NCBI GenBank assembly: GCA_036873755.1
Contig: JAVTVY010016183.1
Coordinates: 1 to 64,000 of the forward strand
Source of the DNA: Hanleya hanleyi
Taxonomy: Eukaryota; Mollusca; Polyplacophora; Lepidopleurida; Hanleyidae
Direction of reading: 5' to 3'
Length of the DNA stretch: 64,000 nucleotides
Shown here piece by piece: positions 44,162-54,539 of the stretch. How positions within the stretch are numbered: the stretch's first letter is position 1; every line of letters begins with the position of its first letter. Under the pieces are notes generated by a model. That model saw only the letters and a program-made list of their open reading frames with translations, did no database searches and had not been told where the DNA came from. Made by a program: the position numbers and the translations under genes.

Positions 44162-47100
44162 ACTCGTAAAAGAGCGTCTCCTACGACTAATACATGGGAA
44201 AAGAAAGTGAGACGGATTAACGAACACTTTCGCTGCAACGTTTGTGAAGAAACTTTCACGCGGAGGTGGACCTTGAATCGCCATATGAATGCTATTCATC
44301 TAAACTCCTCTTTTAACTGTCCGATATGTCAATCATCATTCTCTAGAACCGACTTACTAAACAGACATTTAAACGTGCACAAGTCTAAAGGGTGCCGTCG
44401 CACTGACGATACTGGTATGAATCAGGGTGGATCGAGCCCGAATACGGCACCCGATGAGCAGCACAACCGCACGCCATCCACGTCTAGGGTAGAGCCTGAA
44501 ACGTCCATTGATCCAACCCCATCGACCAGCGGTGAACCCAACCCATGTGATTTCCATGAGACGGCGTTGGAAGGCGGTCTCAGAGTTCACACGATTCGTC
44601 CAATCGGGCCGGCGAGAGCCGACCCCCTCGTATTATTTAAGCAATATCATGAACGCGTGAACTCTATGTTGAAAAATGACCGTACATCTATAGGAGGTAT
44701 AAAATTCTACATCTCTATTCAGTGCTCATTTTCTAAAGGTGTGGGTGAAGATATGCGAACAGCGCAACCCCATTTTAGAGGATTATGCCATGTAACGTTG
44801 AAAGAGGGAGACATAGAGAATGCTATCAGCGAATCATGGCGAAAAATATATACATCATTCGCAGAATATGCTCGCCAAGGATCCAATTGGTGGTTAGACA
44901 AAATCTTTTGGTTAAGCATTCACATAGCGCAATATCAACCGCTAGGCGGGTCGAGTTACCTCCCCTTACCATCAACGCAAAGGATAACCAATGTTTCAAA
45001 TGGTCTATTTTGTCAGCACTCCATTCGGTTGAGGCGCATCCACACCGGGTGTCACATTATAGACCTTACGAGCATGACATGTTTTGCAGACATAAAATTC
45101 CCTGTGAAACCTAGTGACATCCCAAAATTTGAAAAGCTCAATCGAATATCGGTCAGTTTATTCGGCTACGCGGATGAGATTTTCCCCATTCACATCACCA
45201 ACGAGCGGTGTGATGCCCACGTAAATTTGCTTTTCATCGCCGACGAAAAGACATCCCATTACTGCTGGATCAAACACCTGGATCGATTCCTGTCCGACCA
45301 AAATAGACATCGTGCTAGAAGACACTTTCGTCCGTATTGCCTACACGGTTTTAAGAGGGAATGCTTATTGAAAGATCATTTACCGCATTGTTCCTTTCAC
45401 GGACCACAAAAAATCCAACTCCCGATGCCAGCCGACAAATGGCTACAATTCACGGATGTTGAAGTCCCCTATATCATTTATGGCGACTTTGAATCCGTAA
45501 TAGAAAAAAATGACTCCGCAGCACCAGATCCCGAGAAATCCTACACCGAAAAATGAGCCCATCACGCAGCGTCCGGGTTTGCTTATAAAGTCGTCGGTTT
45601 AACAGACGACACGTCGAAACCACCGGTGGTGTACCGTGGAGAAGATGCGGTGCAAAAATTCGTGGAACTTATGTTGAAAGAGCAGGAAGAAATAGATTTT
45701 TTCTATGAAAATCCCAAGCCCATCCAAATGACGCGCGATGACTGGTGCGCCTTTAACAGCGCAAGGTTATGTCATATATGTCACAAAGAACTCGGCGATG
45801 ACCGAGTTCGCGATCACTGTCATGCGACAGGTCGTTTCCGCGCGGCTGCTCATGCGGAATGTAATATCAATTACAGATATTCACGGGCTGCGGAATTACG
45901 ACTCTCACATCATTAAGCAGGCCATTGGTCAAATTAGGGATAAACCTTTGAAATGTTTACCGAACAACCTCGAGCGTTACATTTCGTTCTCCATGGGCAG
46001 CATGGATTTCATCGATTCATTCCAATTCATGAGCAGTTCTTTAGAAAAGCTGGTGGATAACCTTGCGAGAGAGGGTGCCTCCAAATTCCATCACTTAGCT
46101 CAACATGTGGATGCAGAGTTATTGCCCTTATTGTTACGTAAGGGGACCTATCCATATGATTACATAACTTCCTTCGACGTCTTCGACGAAAAGGAATTGC
46201 CGCCCAAAGATGCATTCTTTAACAGTCTAACTCAAGAACCACTCTCCGAAGCGGATTACCAACACGCGCTTACGGTCTGGGAAAAATTTGACATTCAGAG
46301 CATCGGCGAATACCACGACTTGTATGTGATGTCCGACGTTTTACTTCTGGCGGACGTCTTCGAAAATTTCCGTGAAATTTGTTTAAATTATTACGAATTA
46401 GATCCCGCGCACTTTTATACTTGTCCGGGTCTAGCTTGGCAGGCCTCTTTGAAAATGACAGGGGTTCAACTCGAGCTTCTCACCGACATAGACGCACATC
46501 TTTTCGTCGAGAAAGGGATAAGGGGTGGTATCTCGGTCATATCCCATCGTCATGCTAAGGCTAATAACTCCTATCTCCCGGGGTATCGACCGGAAAACCC
46601 TACCCACTACCTCGCGTACCTAGACGCTAACAACTTATACGGGTCTGTTATGGTAGAGTCCTTACCCACGCACGGATTCCGTTGGTTGAGTCCCGCGGAA
46701 ATTCGGGCGCTAGACGTGAGTCACGTGCTCGACGACGGCCCCGAAGGTTACATTTTGGAGGTTGATTTGGATTATCCAACCTTTTTACACGATTTACATA
46801 ACGACTATCCGCTAGCGCCGGAAAAGTTGAAAATAACTGCAGACATGCTATCGCCATACGCGCATCGCCTAGGTGAAAGTCTCGGTTTAAACGACAGGCT
46901 CTCCACCGAAAAACTGGTCCCCAATCTTCGGCCCAAATCTAATTACGTACTACACTATAGAAACTTGAAGCAGTACGTTAGTCTGGGCATGTCGATCACC
47001 AAAGTTCACCGCGTCTTGGCATTTCAGCAATCTCCGTGGTTGAAACCCTACATAGATTTCAACACGGATAAGAGGAAGACTGCGAGGAATGATTTTGAGA

Positions 47101-47891
47101 AGGATTTCTTCAAGTTAATGAACAACGCTGTGTTCGGGAAGACCATGGAAAACTTGAGAAATAGGGTCGATGTGAGACTTGTGCAACACGCCGAGAAATT
47201 GCGTAAGCTCGTGAATATGCCTCATTTTCACGCATTCACGATATTTTACGAGAATCTGGCGGCGGTACAAATGCTCAAACGCAAGTTGTTGTTAAATAGA
47301 CCAATTTATATCGGTTTCGCCATATTAGACTTGTCTAAAATTCTGATGTATGATTTCCATTATTCATACATCAAGGCAAAATATGGGGGAAATGCCAAGA
47401 TGCTATTCACTGACACGGACAGCTTGACTTACTGCATAGAGTGCGAGGACGTTTATAAAGATATGGCGGAAAATGCGCATCTGTTCGATTCCAGCAATTA
47501 CCCACCGACTCATCCTCTTCATAGTCAGCGGAACAAGAAAGTTCTAGGTAAAATGAAGGATGAAACGGCGGGCGTACCCATCGCTGAATTCATTGGTTTA
47601 CGCCGTAAGATGTATAGTTCTATTTACGGCGGCATCGAAAAGAAGACCGCTAAGGGCGTAAACAGGGACGTGGTGAAAAACAAATTGCGTCACACCTCTT
47701 ACCGCGATTGTTTATTTGGCTCCACTCCCCAGATGGCTACAATGCAGAGAATCCAGAGCGAAAAACATCGCCTATATACGGTGGCTTTAAAGAAAATCCC
47801 TTTGTCTCCTTACGATGACAAACGTTATATCCTCGATGACGGTGTGTCGTCATGGGCTTATGGCCACTGGCGTATTCCCAGCCATTTATAG
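44162..47891 (+). pseudogene. A1 zinc-finger DNA polymerase B, nearly complete, broken
   Basis: Protein-primed family B polymerase. Order: two C2H2 fingers (CNVCEETFTRRWTLNRH; CPICQSSFSRTDLLNRH), polymerase N-domain, CLHGF Cys-rich segment, exonuclease motif YGDFESVI, HNH-like CHICHKELGDDRVRDHCH, palm motif A DANNLYGSVM, motif B KLMNNAVFGKT and motif C FTDTDSLTYC, ending at 47891. Breaks: a deletion near 44970 shifts the frame until about 45085; TGA at 45554-45556 where A2 has CGA (a CpG transition); a 23-base deletion near 45880. The last 650 residues, with all polymerase motifs, are open. Convergent with the minus-strand ATPase; the 250-base gap holds poly(A) signals for both. Confidence 0.9.
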
Positions 47892-48143
47892 CTGAATAAG
47901 TCGGTACATACATAAATAAGTCGGTAGCAGTATACAATCTCTGAGAAAACATATTTCTTTATTATCTTTATTTCAAAACAACTCGAGTAATGAATGTAGC
48001 ATGTGGTAACGATATCATTCACGTTGTATTAATTATTATAGACACGCCTTCTTTAACATCGTATGACAATGTACTACCCCATTTGTCGAAATATATCGAA
48101 TACAATGTTATTAATGTATTGTTTTGTTCGTGTCTTCATTCTA

Positions 48144-49238
48144 CTAGAGTCGACTTAATGACTTCTCGTGCATTTGCACACTCGTCCTCCAAGCGTCATC
48201 AAAATGAACACCGTCTTCAGACTGCACCCTGTCGCACGTGTTCATAAGTTCACCCATGACACGATCCTTTAAATGAAGGGCGCGTAGATTTGACACTGTG
48301 TTGACGACCGCCTCACGTAGCGACTCTCTCATTTGCGGTATAAAATGGCCCTCCGCCAAATTCGCTGCCCGGCTTTCCGCGTATCCCGCATTCATATACT
48401 TCAGTTTCTTCTCGGCGATGGCGGTGTTATAGGCCAGACGTGTAGGAATGGCGAATTGCGTCTTCCAAATTTCACGCAGTATCTTTTTATTGCGGTTTGC
48501 ATTAACGACACTAGGGCGGCGCCTTTTTCGAACTCCACTACCCCCAGTCTGCTGAATGCCTTTAAACCAGGGCGGTGTTTCCCTCGTGAATATGCCATGC
48601 CCCGCTTGAATATTTGCGAGAATATTTTTATCCAGTCTCCGTGCTTCGGGAGTTGTAGGTCTCAAGTTTATGAATAATGATCCAAACGGGGTACGTGGTA
48701 ACGGCATCCTCGTACGCCTTCATAAAGTAATCCAAACGTGTAGGGTAAATGCGACGACCCAATAATGTGATTTGCTGTTTATCGATGGGGTTATTGAATA
48801 AAACCATATAGTGACAGTTTAGCGCGATGTCCCTCGAGGCTTTCCCCCCTCGAATAGATTCTGCACTATATAGATAACAGACACGTTGTCATGGTGGGAT
48901 CCTTTAGTAAACAAATCGAATATCCTGGTGTCGTTTTTCGCCTCCGTCATGAGATCATCAATGACGATGAGATTTCTCGCTGCGGAATCGAAATAGGTTT
49001 TCATCCCCGAGATTCGTGGGTATTCCTCTGACGAACTCCATCCCCGGTATCACTTTCAACATTTCCTCGTATAGAGGTTGCCATTTGCCGTAACAGTAAA
49101 TAATTCTCTGCGGTGTAGGATGCACATATTGTTTAATTCCTCGAAATAGCTGTCCACCCATACACTTTTTCCGCTAAAAGAAGGTCCAACAACCTTCATC
49201 GTAAACGGGTGTTCCAAAATCACCTTTCTATGCTCCAT
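48144..49238 (-). pseudogene. A1 packaging ATPase with C-terminal extension, broken
   Basis: FtsK/HerA-type (A32-like) genome-packaging ATPase. It starts MEHRKVILEHPF, then Walker A VGPSFSGKS, Walker B LIVIDDLMTEA, and FGSLFINLRPTTPEARRLD near the end of the ATPase core. About 120 further residues follow (KKILREIWKTQF...AEKKLKYMNAG...), rich in charged helices, in the same frame at 48144-48707. At least three frame changes (near 49150, 49000 and 48830) break the gene. The A2 copy has the converse damage: intact core, broken extension. Confidence 0.85.
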
Positions 49239-49310
49239 GATCAATGCGAGGAACGGACTGACTGCACACCACGCATGCACGCGTCTTAAATACACCGATG
49301 TCGAACGGAA

Positions 49311-50400
49311 CTAATCGATCGTCTCGATGTCTTCTTCCGATACCCAGCTCGCGAATTTCACGGGCCAACCCACATATTTGACCAGTTGTTCCACTTTACC
49401 TCTACGCCGACGCGTTTTCAACACTTTTTCTATTCGCCATAGGGCGTTACGGTCTTTCACCACTTTCTGTAGCTCTGCCTCATAAAAAGTTCCAGCTATA
49501 GGTTCATCTAGAAAATCTTACAAGCGATAAATAGGTAGACTTTGCCGACGAAAGCGTTGGGTTACTTCGAACAGTTCCTCTGTCCACTTGGCCTGGTAAT
49601 CGCGTTGAAATACGTAGCGGATATGGGAAATTCGGACGGTATCACCCACTTCGAATTGAAAGGTTTGCGTTTTACCGGCTTTGCCGTGTCAACGTATAGC
49701 CTTTTCCATAATAGGGCTTCATTATTTTCACTCACGTCAGCTGGGGAGAGGCCACCTAGCGATCTATGCGGTCGGCGGTTATAACTATTCACGATATCTT
49801 GCAGAAAATGGATATAGCGATACGTTTGTTCATGAGTAAAATATCTGTACAAATCGTTCTTGATCGTTCGCACCACTCCTTCAGCGTAGTTCGCCTTTTT
49901 TCGTTCTGCGTGACCTGGAATAAAATCTCCTTCTTCCTCAAATAACTTCTCACCGTCTTATTCACAAATTCCAACCCTTTATCAGATCGGATTCGCAACG
50001 GCACTCGACCCTTTTCCAATATCCTGTTCAAGGCTTGCAACACCGAGTTTGGGCGTTTATTCAGTAACGGTTCCACCCATAGGTATCTAGAAAATACATC
50101 TATGACGAACAAGCGGAATTTTACACCATCATTTTGTTCCGATATATTAAATACATAGGCCAGATCGATATCGAACAGCGAATCTATCCCCGAAGTTACT
50201 ACCCTGTTCCTCCTGAATGTATGATGCACCGGCTTTTGCAAGCTATAAGCGTCCTGGTCGCTCAACCACTGCGTTAGCTCTTTAGGCGCTACGTTATAAC
50301 CATCGGCCTTTAATAAGGCATTTAATTTAGAATGTCCGGTGAAGCTGATAGGGTTTTTCGGGTCGAAATAGGCTCACGACAAGTACGTTTTCCACCCGTT
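49311..50400 (-). pseudogene. A1 integrase with chromodomain, broken
   Basis: Retrovirus-like DDE integrase of Polinton type. N-part: DPKNPISFTGHSKLNALLKA, then WLSDQDAYSLQKPVHH. First catalytic Asp in FDIDLA, second in IRSDKGLEFVN; the Glu region is frameshifted by one lost base near 49893. RYIHFLQDIVNSYNRRPHRSLGG and KRKPFNSKWVIP follow. The C-terminal chromodomain (LWRIEKVLKT, VKYVGWPVKFASWV) is preceded by an in-frame TAA near 49519 where A2 has AAA. The N-terminus is eroded by the foldback repeat. Confidence 0.85.
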
Positions 50401-50403
50401 CCC

Positions 50404-50873
50404 TATGGAAGCCGGATGCGGCCATTCGTCGCTTCGTCAAATCGACTTTCTAAAAGTCGAAGTCGATTCGGCGATTTCACGAAGTGAAAGTCGAAGTCGT
50501 AGCGAAAGTCGAAGTCGATTCGGCGATTCGACGAAGCGAAGTGACGAAGTCGTCTTCGTCACTTCGCATCGTCGAATCGCCGAATCGACTTCGACTTTGA
50601 CTACGACTTCGACTTTTAAAAAGTAGAGTTGACGAAGCGACGAATGGCCGCATCCGGCTTCCATACTTCGCATCGTCGAATGGCCGAATCGACTTCGACT
50701 TTGACTACGACTTCGACTTTCACTTGGTGAAATCGCCAAATCGACTTCGACTTTCGCTACGACTTCGACTTTCACTTCGTGAAATCGCCGAATCGATTTC
50801 GACTTTCACTACGACCTCGAGTTTTAGAAAGTCGATTTGACGAAGCGACGAATGGCCGCATCCGGCTTCCATA
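50404..50873. repeat. GTCGAA-rich foldback repeat between integrase and capsid of A1
   Basis: 50404-50662 is a giant hairpin: a left arm starting GGAAGCCGGATGCGGCCATT and a right arm ending with its complement, each about 120 bp, filled with GTCGAAGTCG and GTGAAAGTCGAAG words. A third related arm runs from 50665 to 50873. The SRSESRSR-type ORFs here are by-products. The element replaces the C-terminal end of the capsid gene present in A2. Confidence 0.85.
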
Positions 50874-50876
50874 GTA

Positions 50877-51912
50877 AGCCGATGTGTATGAACTCTTCTC
50901 CCAGTCCGAGTTATACCGCGTTCTCAGGAAATGACCTGGAGTCGTTACGCCGTCAATATTCACCGAGAGATTGGCCAGTTTGAAGTGTTGAAAGTTTAGG
51001 GGGTTCTTTTCATTATCCCCGCCGACGGCTTTGGACGATACGAATCCTATCACCAGTCTGCTGGGGGAGACGGATAAAAACATATTATCCTAGGGGAAGA
51101 GGGTCTGTCCCGCGGCTAAGGAAGCCATTTTGGTCTCCGTTTTCACGTACGGATATTTGGCAGATATATTTTCCAAGGTCTTGGCATGTCCCAAAATCAC
51201 ACCGGGGTTTACGCGAACTTTCTCGACTTTCAGGTTGATATCTTGTATCACCAGTTTATACGCCGGATTTTCCTCACCCGACATCACGGTGAACTGCGGT
51301 GTGGAGCGATACATTTTGATGTATACGTCCACGTTATTCAGCAAGTAGCGCTGTTGTTTGAAAATATCCTTCCATTTCGAATACATTACTCTCCGCGATG
51401 AATTTCCTTCTCTGCATAAGCCCGGCTTTTTGACCTAATGCGGCATCCCCGGTATCCAAATTAATACCTTCGTCGGCTACATACAGTTGGGGCACTAGCT
51501 GCGTGGTTTTAGCGTCTTCACCGAAATTCATTATCGTTTGAATGTAGGCTTTATAGGGGTAACTGTTGTCCATGACCGTCATAAGCTTACCCTGCATGGA
51601 GACGTCTATCTGCGACCACATAGTTTGAAGGAGTAAATTGATAGGGCCGCATTTTTCGGCCTTGATCAAGGGGGTGCCATCTCTGTGAGTTATTTTAGCC
51701 TTAACGTAAAGTCTGCAGGATTTCAAGTCGACGTAATCCGGGCCTTGACCGGATATCAGGAACTCGACGTGTGCATCGTCCGAGATTTGAGAAGACGGTC
51801 GAACGTCGATAACATAGCGACTTTCAACCGCTGTTTGCGTAGAGGGTAATGAGAACAACGATAATTCGCTAGGTTGACCTTCGGTGAACCCTTTGTCGGT
51901 GAGGAGTGCCAT
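50877..51912 (-). pseudogene. A1 major capsid protein, broken and 3'-truncated
   Basis: Double jelly-roll-type Polinton capsid, related to the F54H12.2-like proteins of invertebrates. It starts MALLTDKGFTEGQPSE. Conserved segments: PVEFLI-type strand (HVEFLISGQGPDYVDL), INLLLQTMWSQIDV, MDNSYPYKAYIQT, LLNNVDVYIKMYR and PSRLVIGFVSSKA. Breaks: a frameshift near 51390, a TGG-to-TAG change near 51090, and loss of the C-terminal part to the foldback repeat. The upstream 123-aa gene ends 2 bases before the ATG. Confidence 0.88.
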
Positions 51913-51913
51913 G

Positions 51914-52285
51914 CTATAACTTGACGAGATGCGATCTTTTAGTCCGCGCTCTCCGTTTATCCGTGGGTGAACTGATGGTAGGGAGAGAACGCTTCCTATT
52001 TATGGGTTCCTGTTGACGCGTTCTCGAGACTTCAGTCTTGGCTTGTTCGACCACTTGTTGAGAGGGGGCCGTAAGCTGAATAGTCGGTGTCTTGAATTTC
52101 TTCTCACCGACGTTTCTAGATTGGGGGTCGACGGGGAGAATGCAAGATTCTCCCGTCTTAGCACCGAGTCCTCCACCTTTCTGCTTCTTAAAATACGTCG
52201 AGGGTTTATGGACAGACTTTGTTTCGTTCTGATAAAATCTGATCCATTTATTCACATCGGGGATGTACAACGGTCTCCCGGACAT
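51914..52285 (-). CDS. 123-aa basic protein of A1, intact
   Basis: It starts MSGRPLYIPDVNKWIRFYQ, has KKQKGGGLG near residue 40 and a strongly basic tail (RKRSLP, DKRRARTKRSH). Intact in both A1 and A2. The ATG overlaps the end of the penton gene and the stop touches the capsid ATG, so it lies within the virion gene cluster. A minor core or scaffold role is plausible; the GGGLG motif could be a cleavage site. No family identified with certainty. Confidence 0.7.
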   Translation of the reverse strand: MSGRPLYIPDVNKWIRFYQNETKSVHKPSTYFKKQKGGGLGAKTGESCILPVDPQSRNVGEKKFKTPTIQLTAPSQQVVEQAKTEVSRTRQQEPINRKRSLPTISSPTDKRRARTKRSHLVKL

Positions 52286-52681
52286 AGCTGTTTTACATGA
52301 AGCGTTACAATGATGGATTCGGTGAGAAATGTCGCCGGTTCACCCCGTTCGTCGGTTATATCGATTTCCAGATAGTGTACGTCGCTTAAAATGATGGGTA
52401 GGTAATACGGCGTGGGGTATATCCTAGATACCGTTTTTTCTGGAGTCCAGAGGTACTTTCGTCTCTCCTACGAAGGAATCTCCGCATATATTACAACACA
52501 GGCGTAGAAGAGATCATGATTTAACCCGCGGTTATCTTTGGATGAATATTTCTGCCAAGGCTATGACCCAAGACTCGTCGAAATGGATGCTTTTATTCAA
52601 GTTGACGCGAAATTTGTAGGGTCGATTCTCGGGGAAGAGCGTCTTGGAGTCCTCGCTGCTTACGACGATGTACTTATCCAT
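52252..52681 (-). pseudogene. A1 penton (minor capsid) protein, frameshifted
   Basis: Start MDKYIVVSSEDS-like at 52681, overlapping the end of the Bcl-2-like gene by 8 bases. NRPYKFRVNLNKSIHFDESWVI-type N-part and IYPTPYYLPIILSD, ITDEQG C-part match Polinton minor capsid proteins (single jelly roll). About 20 bases present in A2 near 59010 are missing near 52450, shifting the frame. Confidence 0.7.
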
Positions 52682-52910
52682 TCGACTGATTCGCAGTCAA
52701 CTGTCTCCCCAGGCGTTCGTATAGCGTTATATAGTAATCCCAAATTTCAACTTTTAACGTATCGGAAACATTCTGACACACTGAATATGTATAGATACGT
52801 AGTAAAATTAGGCGACCTCTATTTACTACGCCGTCTTCAAACATGTTATAGATGATAGATTTGTAGGCGTGTAAAGAGGTGACGGCATTCACCATTTGAT
52901 TCCAGTCCAT
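52674..52910 (-). CDS. Bcl-2-like (BH1-containing) 78-aa protein of A1
   Basis: Residues about 24-42 read MFEDGVVNRGRLILLRIYT, matching the Bcl-2 family BH1 signature (hydrophobic-F-x-DG-x-x-NWGR-(I/L)-(I/V)-x-x-x-x-F) with the usual Trp replaced by Arg and the final aromatic shifted to Tyr. A second helix pair follows and the protein ends NQSNG, roughly where BH2 would begin. It is much shorter than cellular Bcl-2 proteins (about 160-200 aa) and seems to keep only the central helices. Kozak-like ACCATGG is 3 bases after the stop of the membrane-protein gene. Intact in both A copies. Apoptosis control is inferred only from the motif. Confidence 0.55.
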   Translation of the reverse strand: MDWNQMVNAVTSLHAYKSIIYNMFEDGVVNRGRLILLRIYTYSVCQNVSDTLKVEIWDYYITLYERLGRQLTANQSNG

Positions 52911-52912
52911 GG

Positions 52913-53323
52913 TTAAATTTTCTTGTCTAGGACGTTATGAATAGCTGTATCGATGAGACGGGTTCGAGCCTTGAGTAATGTCCACTGTATGTAGTTCAAG
53001 ACCACCCCCTTTATAGTGGCTTTGTCGTTGATAAAATAGCGTAGATCAACCCTCAGTAACTTGGCGTAGATGCAAACAGTAGCCCGTAAATGTTGATCAA
53101 CGGTAACTTGCTGCATCGGAGTACATAACGCTCTGTTGGGTATGACGGTTATATCGCCCGATGGTCTTTCGTAAACGCGCAGTGTAGCCTTCGCGGTCTG
53201 ATACGCGCAGGAAGGACATGCTGTTCGTTTCTTTGACAATACGATCAGTGGTATGATTAGGAGTAGAATAGCTATGATGGAGAGGACTTGGAGTTCGACG
53301 AGTTTTCTCTGGTACTAATCCAT
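52913..53323 (-). pseudogene. A1 membrane protein, nonsense at codon 3
   Basis: The same protein is intact in A2 (59483-59893). In A1 the third codon is TAG. The rest is open: transmembrane segment LSIIAILLLIIPLIVLS, then CPSCAYQTAK and a conserved C-terminal domain. A downstream ATG could still give a product without the full membrane anchor. Confidence 0.7.
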
Positions 53324-53498
53324 ATTGCTCGATGTTTGACTGCGGAATAAGAGGGGAATGTTTTAAACATATAATTTATATATCCCATAGAGCTCGACAT
53401 TTCCACGGGTCGGGCGCATTCTCACATCATCGCGTTTATTATACCATATAGACGAGTCTCAAAGGTAGGTCGATATGGTATAATTACATCGTGAGTCA

Positions 53499-53742
53499 CG
53501 TGCCTGCGGGCGTTATACGCGTACCGCATTAGTCACGCGTCGCTGATTCGTCAACGAACAGCGCCCGCGGCAACACCGCGACGACACCGCACTAACGCGG
53601 CGGAGTAATAACACCGCGAACTCGATGGCTTTGAACCCCCCCCCACTCTTACGCCGACACCGCACCAACATGGCGGCGTTTCTCTAGTATTAAAGTAATA
53701 ACACCGCGAACTGCGTGGCTTTGAACCCGCTCTCTTTCTACT
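53499..53742 (-). repeat. A1 right terminal inverted repeat
   Basis: Reverse complement of 37141-37382 with about a dozen differences. Includes AACATGGCGGCG (YY1-like). Its inner edge abuts GAGTCACGTGCC, an E-box also kept at 60062. Confidence 0.92.
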
Positions 53743-54289
53743 GATGTATGATTTCCATTATTCATACATCAAGGCAAAATATGGGGGAAATGCCAAGATG
53801 CTATTCACTGACACGGACAGCTTAACCTACTGCATAGAGTGCGACGACGTTTATAAATATATGGCGGAAAGTGCGCATCTGTTCGATTTCAGCGATTACC
53901 CACCGTCTCATCCGCTTCATAGTCAGCGGAACAAGAAAGTTCTAGATAAAATGAAGGATGAAACGGCGGGCGTACCCATCGCTGAATTCATTGGTTTACG
54001 CCCTAAGATGTATAGTTTTATTTACGGCGGCATCGAAATGAAGACCACTAAAGACGTAAACAAGGACGTGGTGAAAAGCAAATTGCGTCACACCTCATAC
54101 CGCGATTGTTTATTTGGCTCCACTCCCCAAATGGCTACAATGCAGAGAATCCAAAGCGAAAAACATCGCCTATATACGGTGACTTCAAATAAAATCGCTT
54201 TGTCTCCTTATGATGACAAACGTTATATCCTCGATGACGGTGTGTTGTCATGGGCTTATGGCCACTGGCATATTCCCAGCCATTCATAG
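53743..54289 (+). pseudogene. A2 DNA polymerase B, 3' part beyond A1
   Basis: Begins with the duplicated GATGTA and continues the polymerase: YDFHYSYIKAKYGG, motif C FTDTDSLTYCIEC, then SRYRD-like and DDKRYILDDGV at the end. It aligns with the A1 polymerase end (47345-47891). This proves that A1 split an existing polymerase gene. Confidence 0.92.
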
Positions 54290-54539
54290 CTGAATATATG
54301 CCATTCATAAATAAGTCAGTAGCAGTATACAATCTCTGAGAAAAAATATTTCTTTATTATTATTATTTCAAAGCAACTTGAGTAATGAATGTAGCATGTG
54401 GTAACAATATCATTCACGTTGTATTAATTATGATAGACACACCTTCATATGAAAATGTACTATCCCATTTGTCAAAATATATCAAATACAATGCTATTAA
54501 TGTGTTGTTTTGTTCGTGTCTTCATTCTACTAGACTCGA

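Larger units (their letters stand above)
37141..53742 (+). mobile_element. Polinton A1 (inner), full length, 16.6 kb
   Basis: TIRs at 37141-37382 and 53499-53742 begin AGTAG and are flanked by the 6-bp duplication. Contents: Cys-rich ORFs, PC4-like gene, a 133-aa ORF, the minus-strand microexon gene and zinc-finger polymerase B on the plus strand. On the minus strand are ATPase, integrase, a foldback repeat, major capsid, 123-aa protein, penton, Bcl-2-like protein and membrane protein. Stops and frameshifts in polymerase, integrase, ATPase, capsid and penton make it non-autonomous today. It sits inside the A2 polymerase gene. Confidence 0.93.

Noticed and set aside
47990..48247. Plus-strand ORFs near 48000 and 54385
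   Set aside because: Similar in both elements only because they lie antisense to the ATPase extension end; they shift at indels and have no features.
50405..50775. SRSESRSR-rich ORFs on both strands
   Set aside because: Produced by the GTCGAA word repeats of the foldback; not an SR protein gene.
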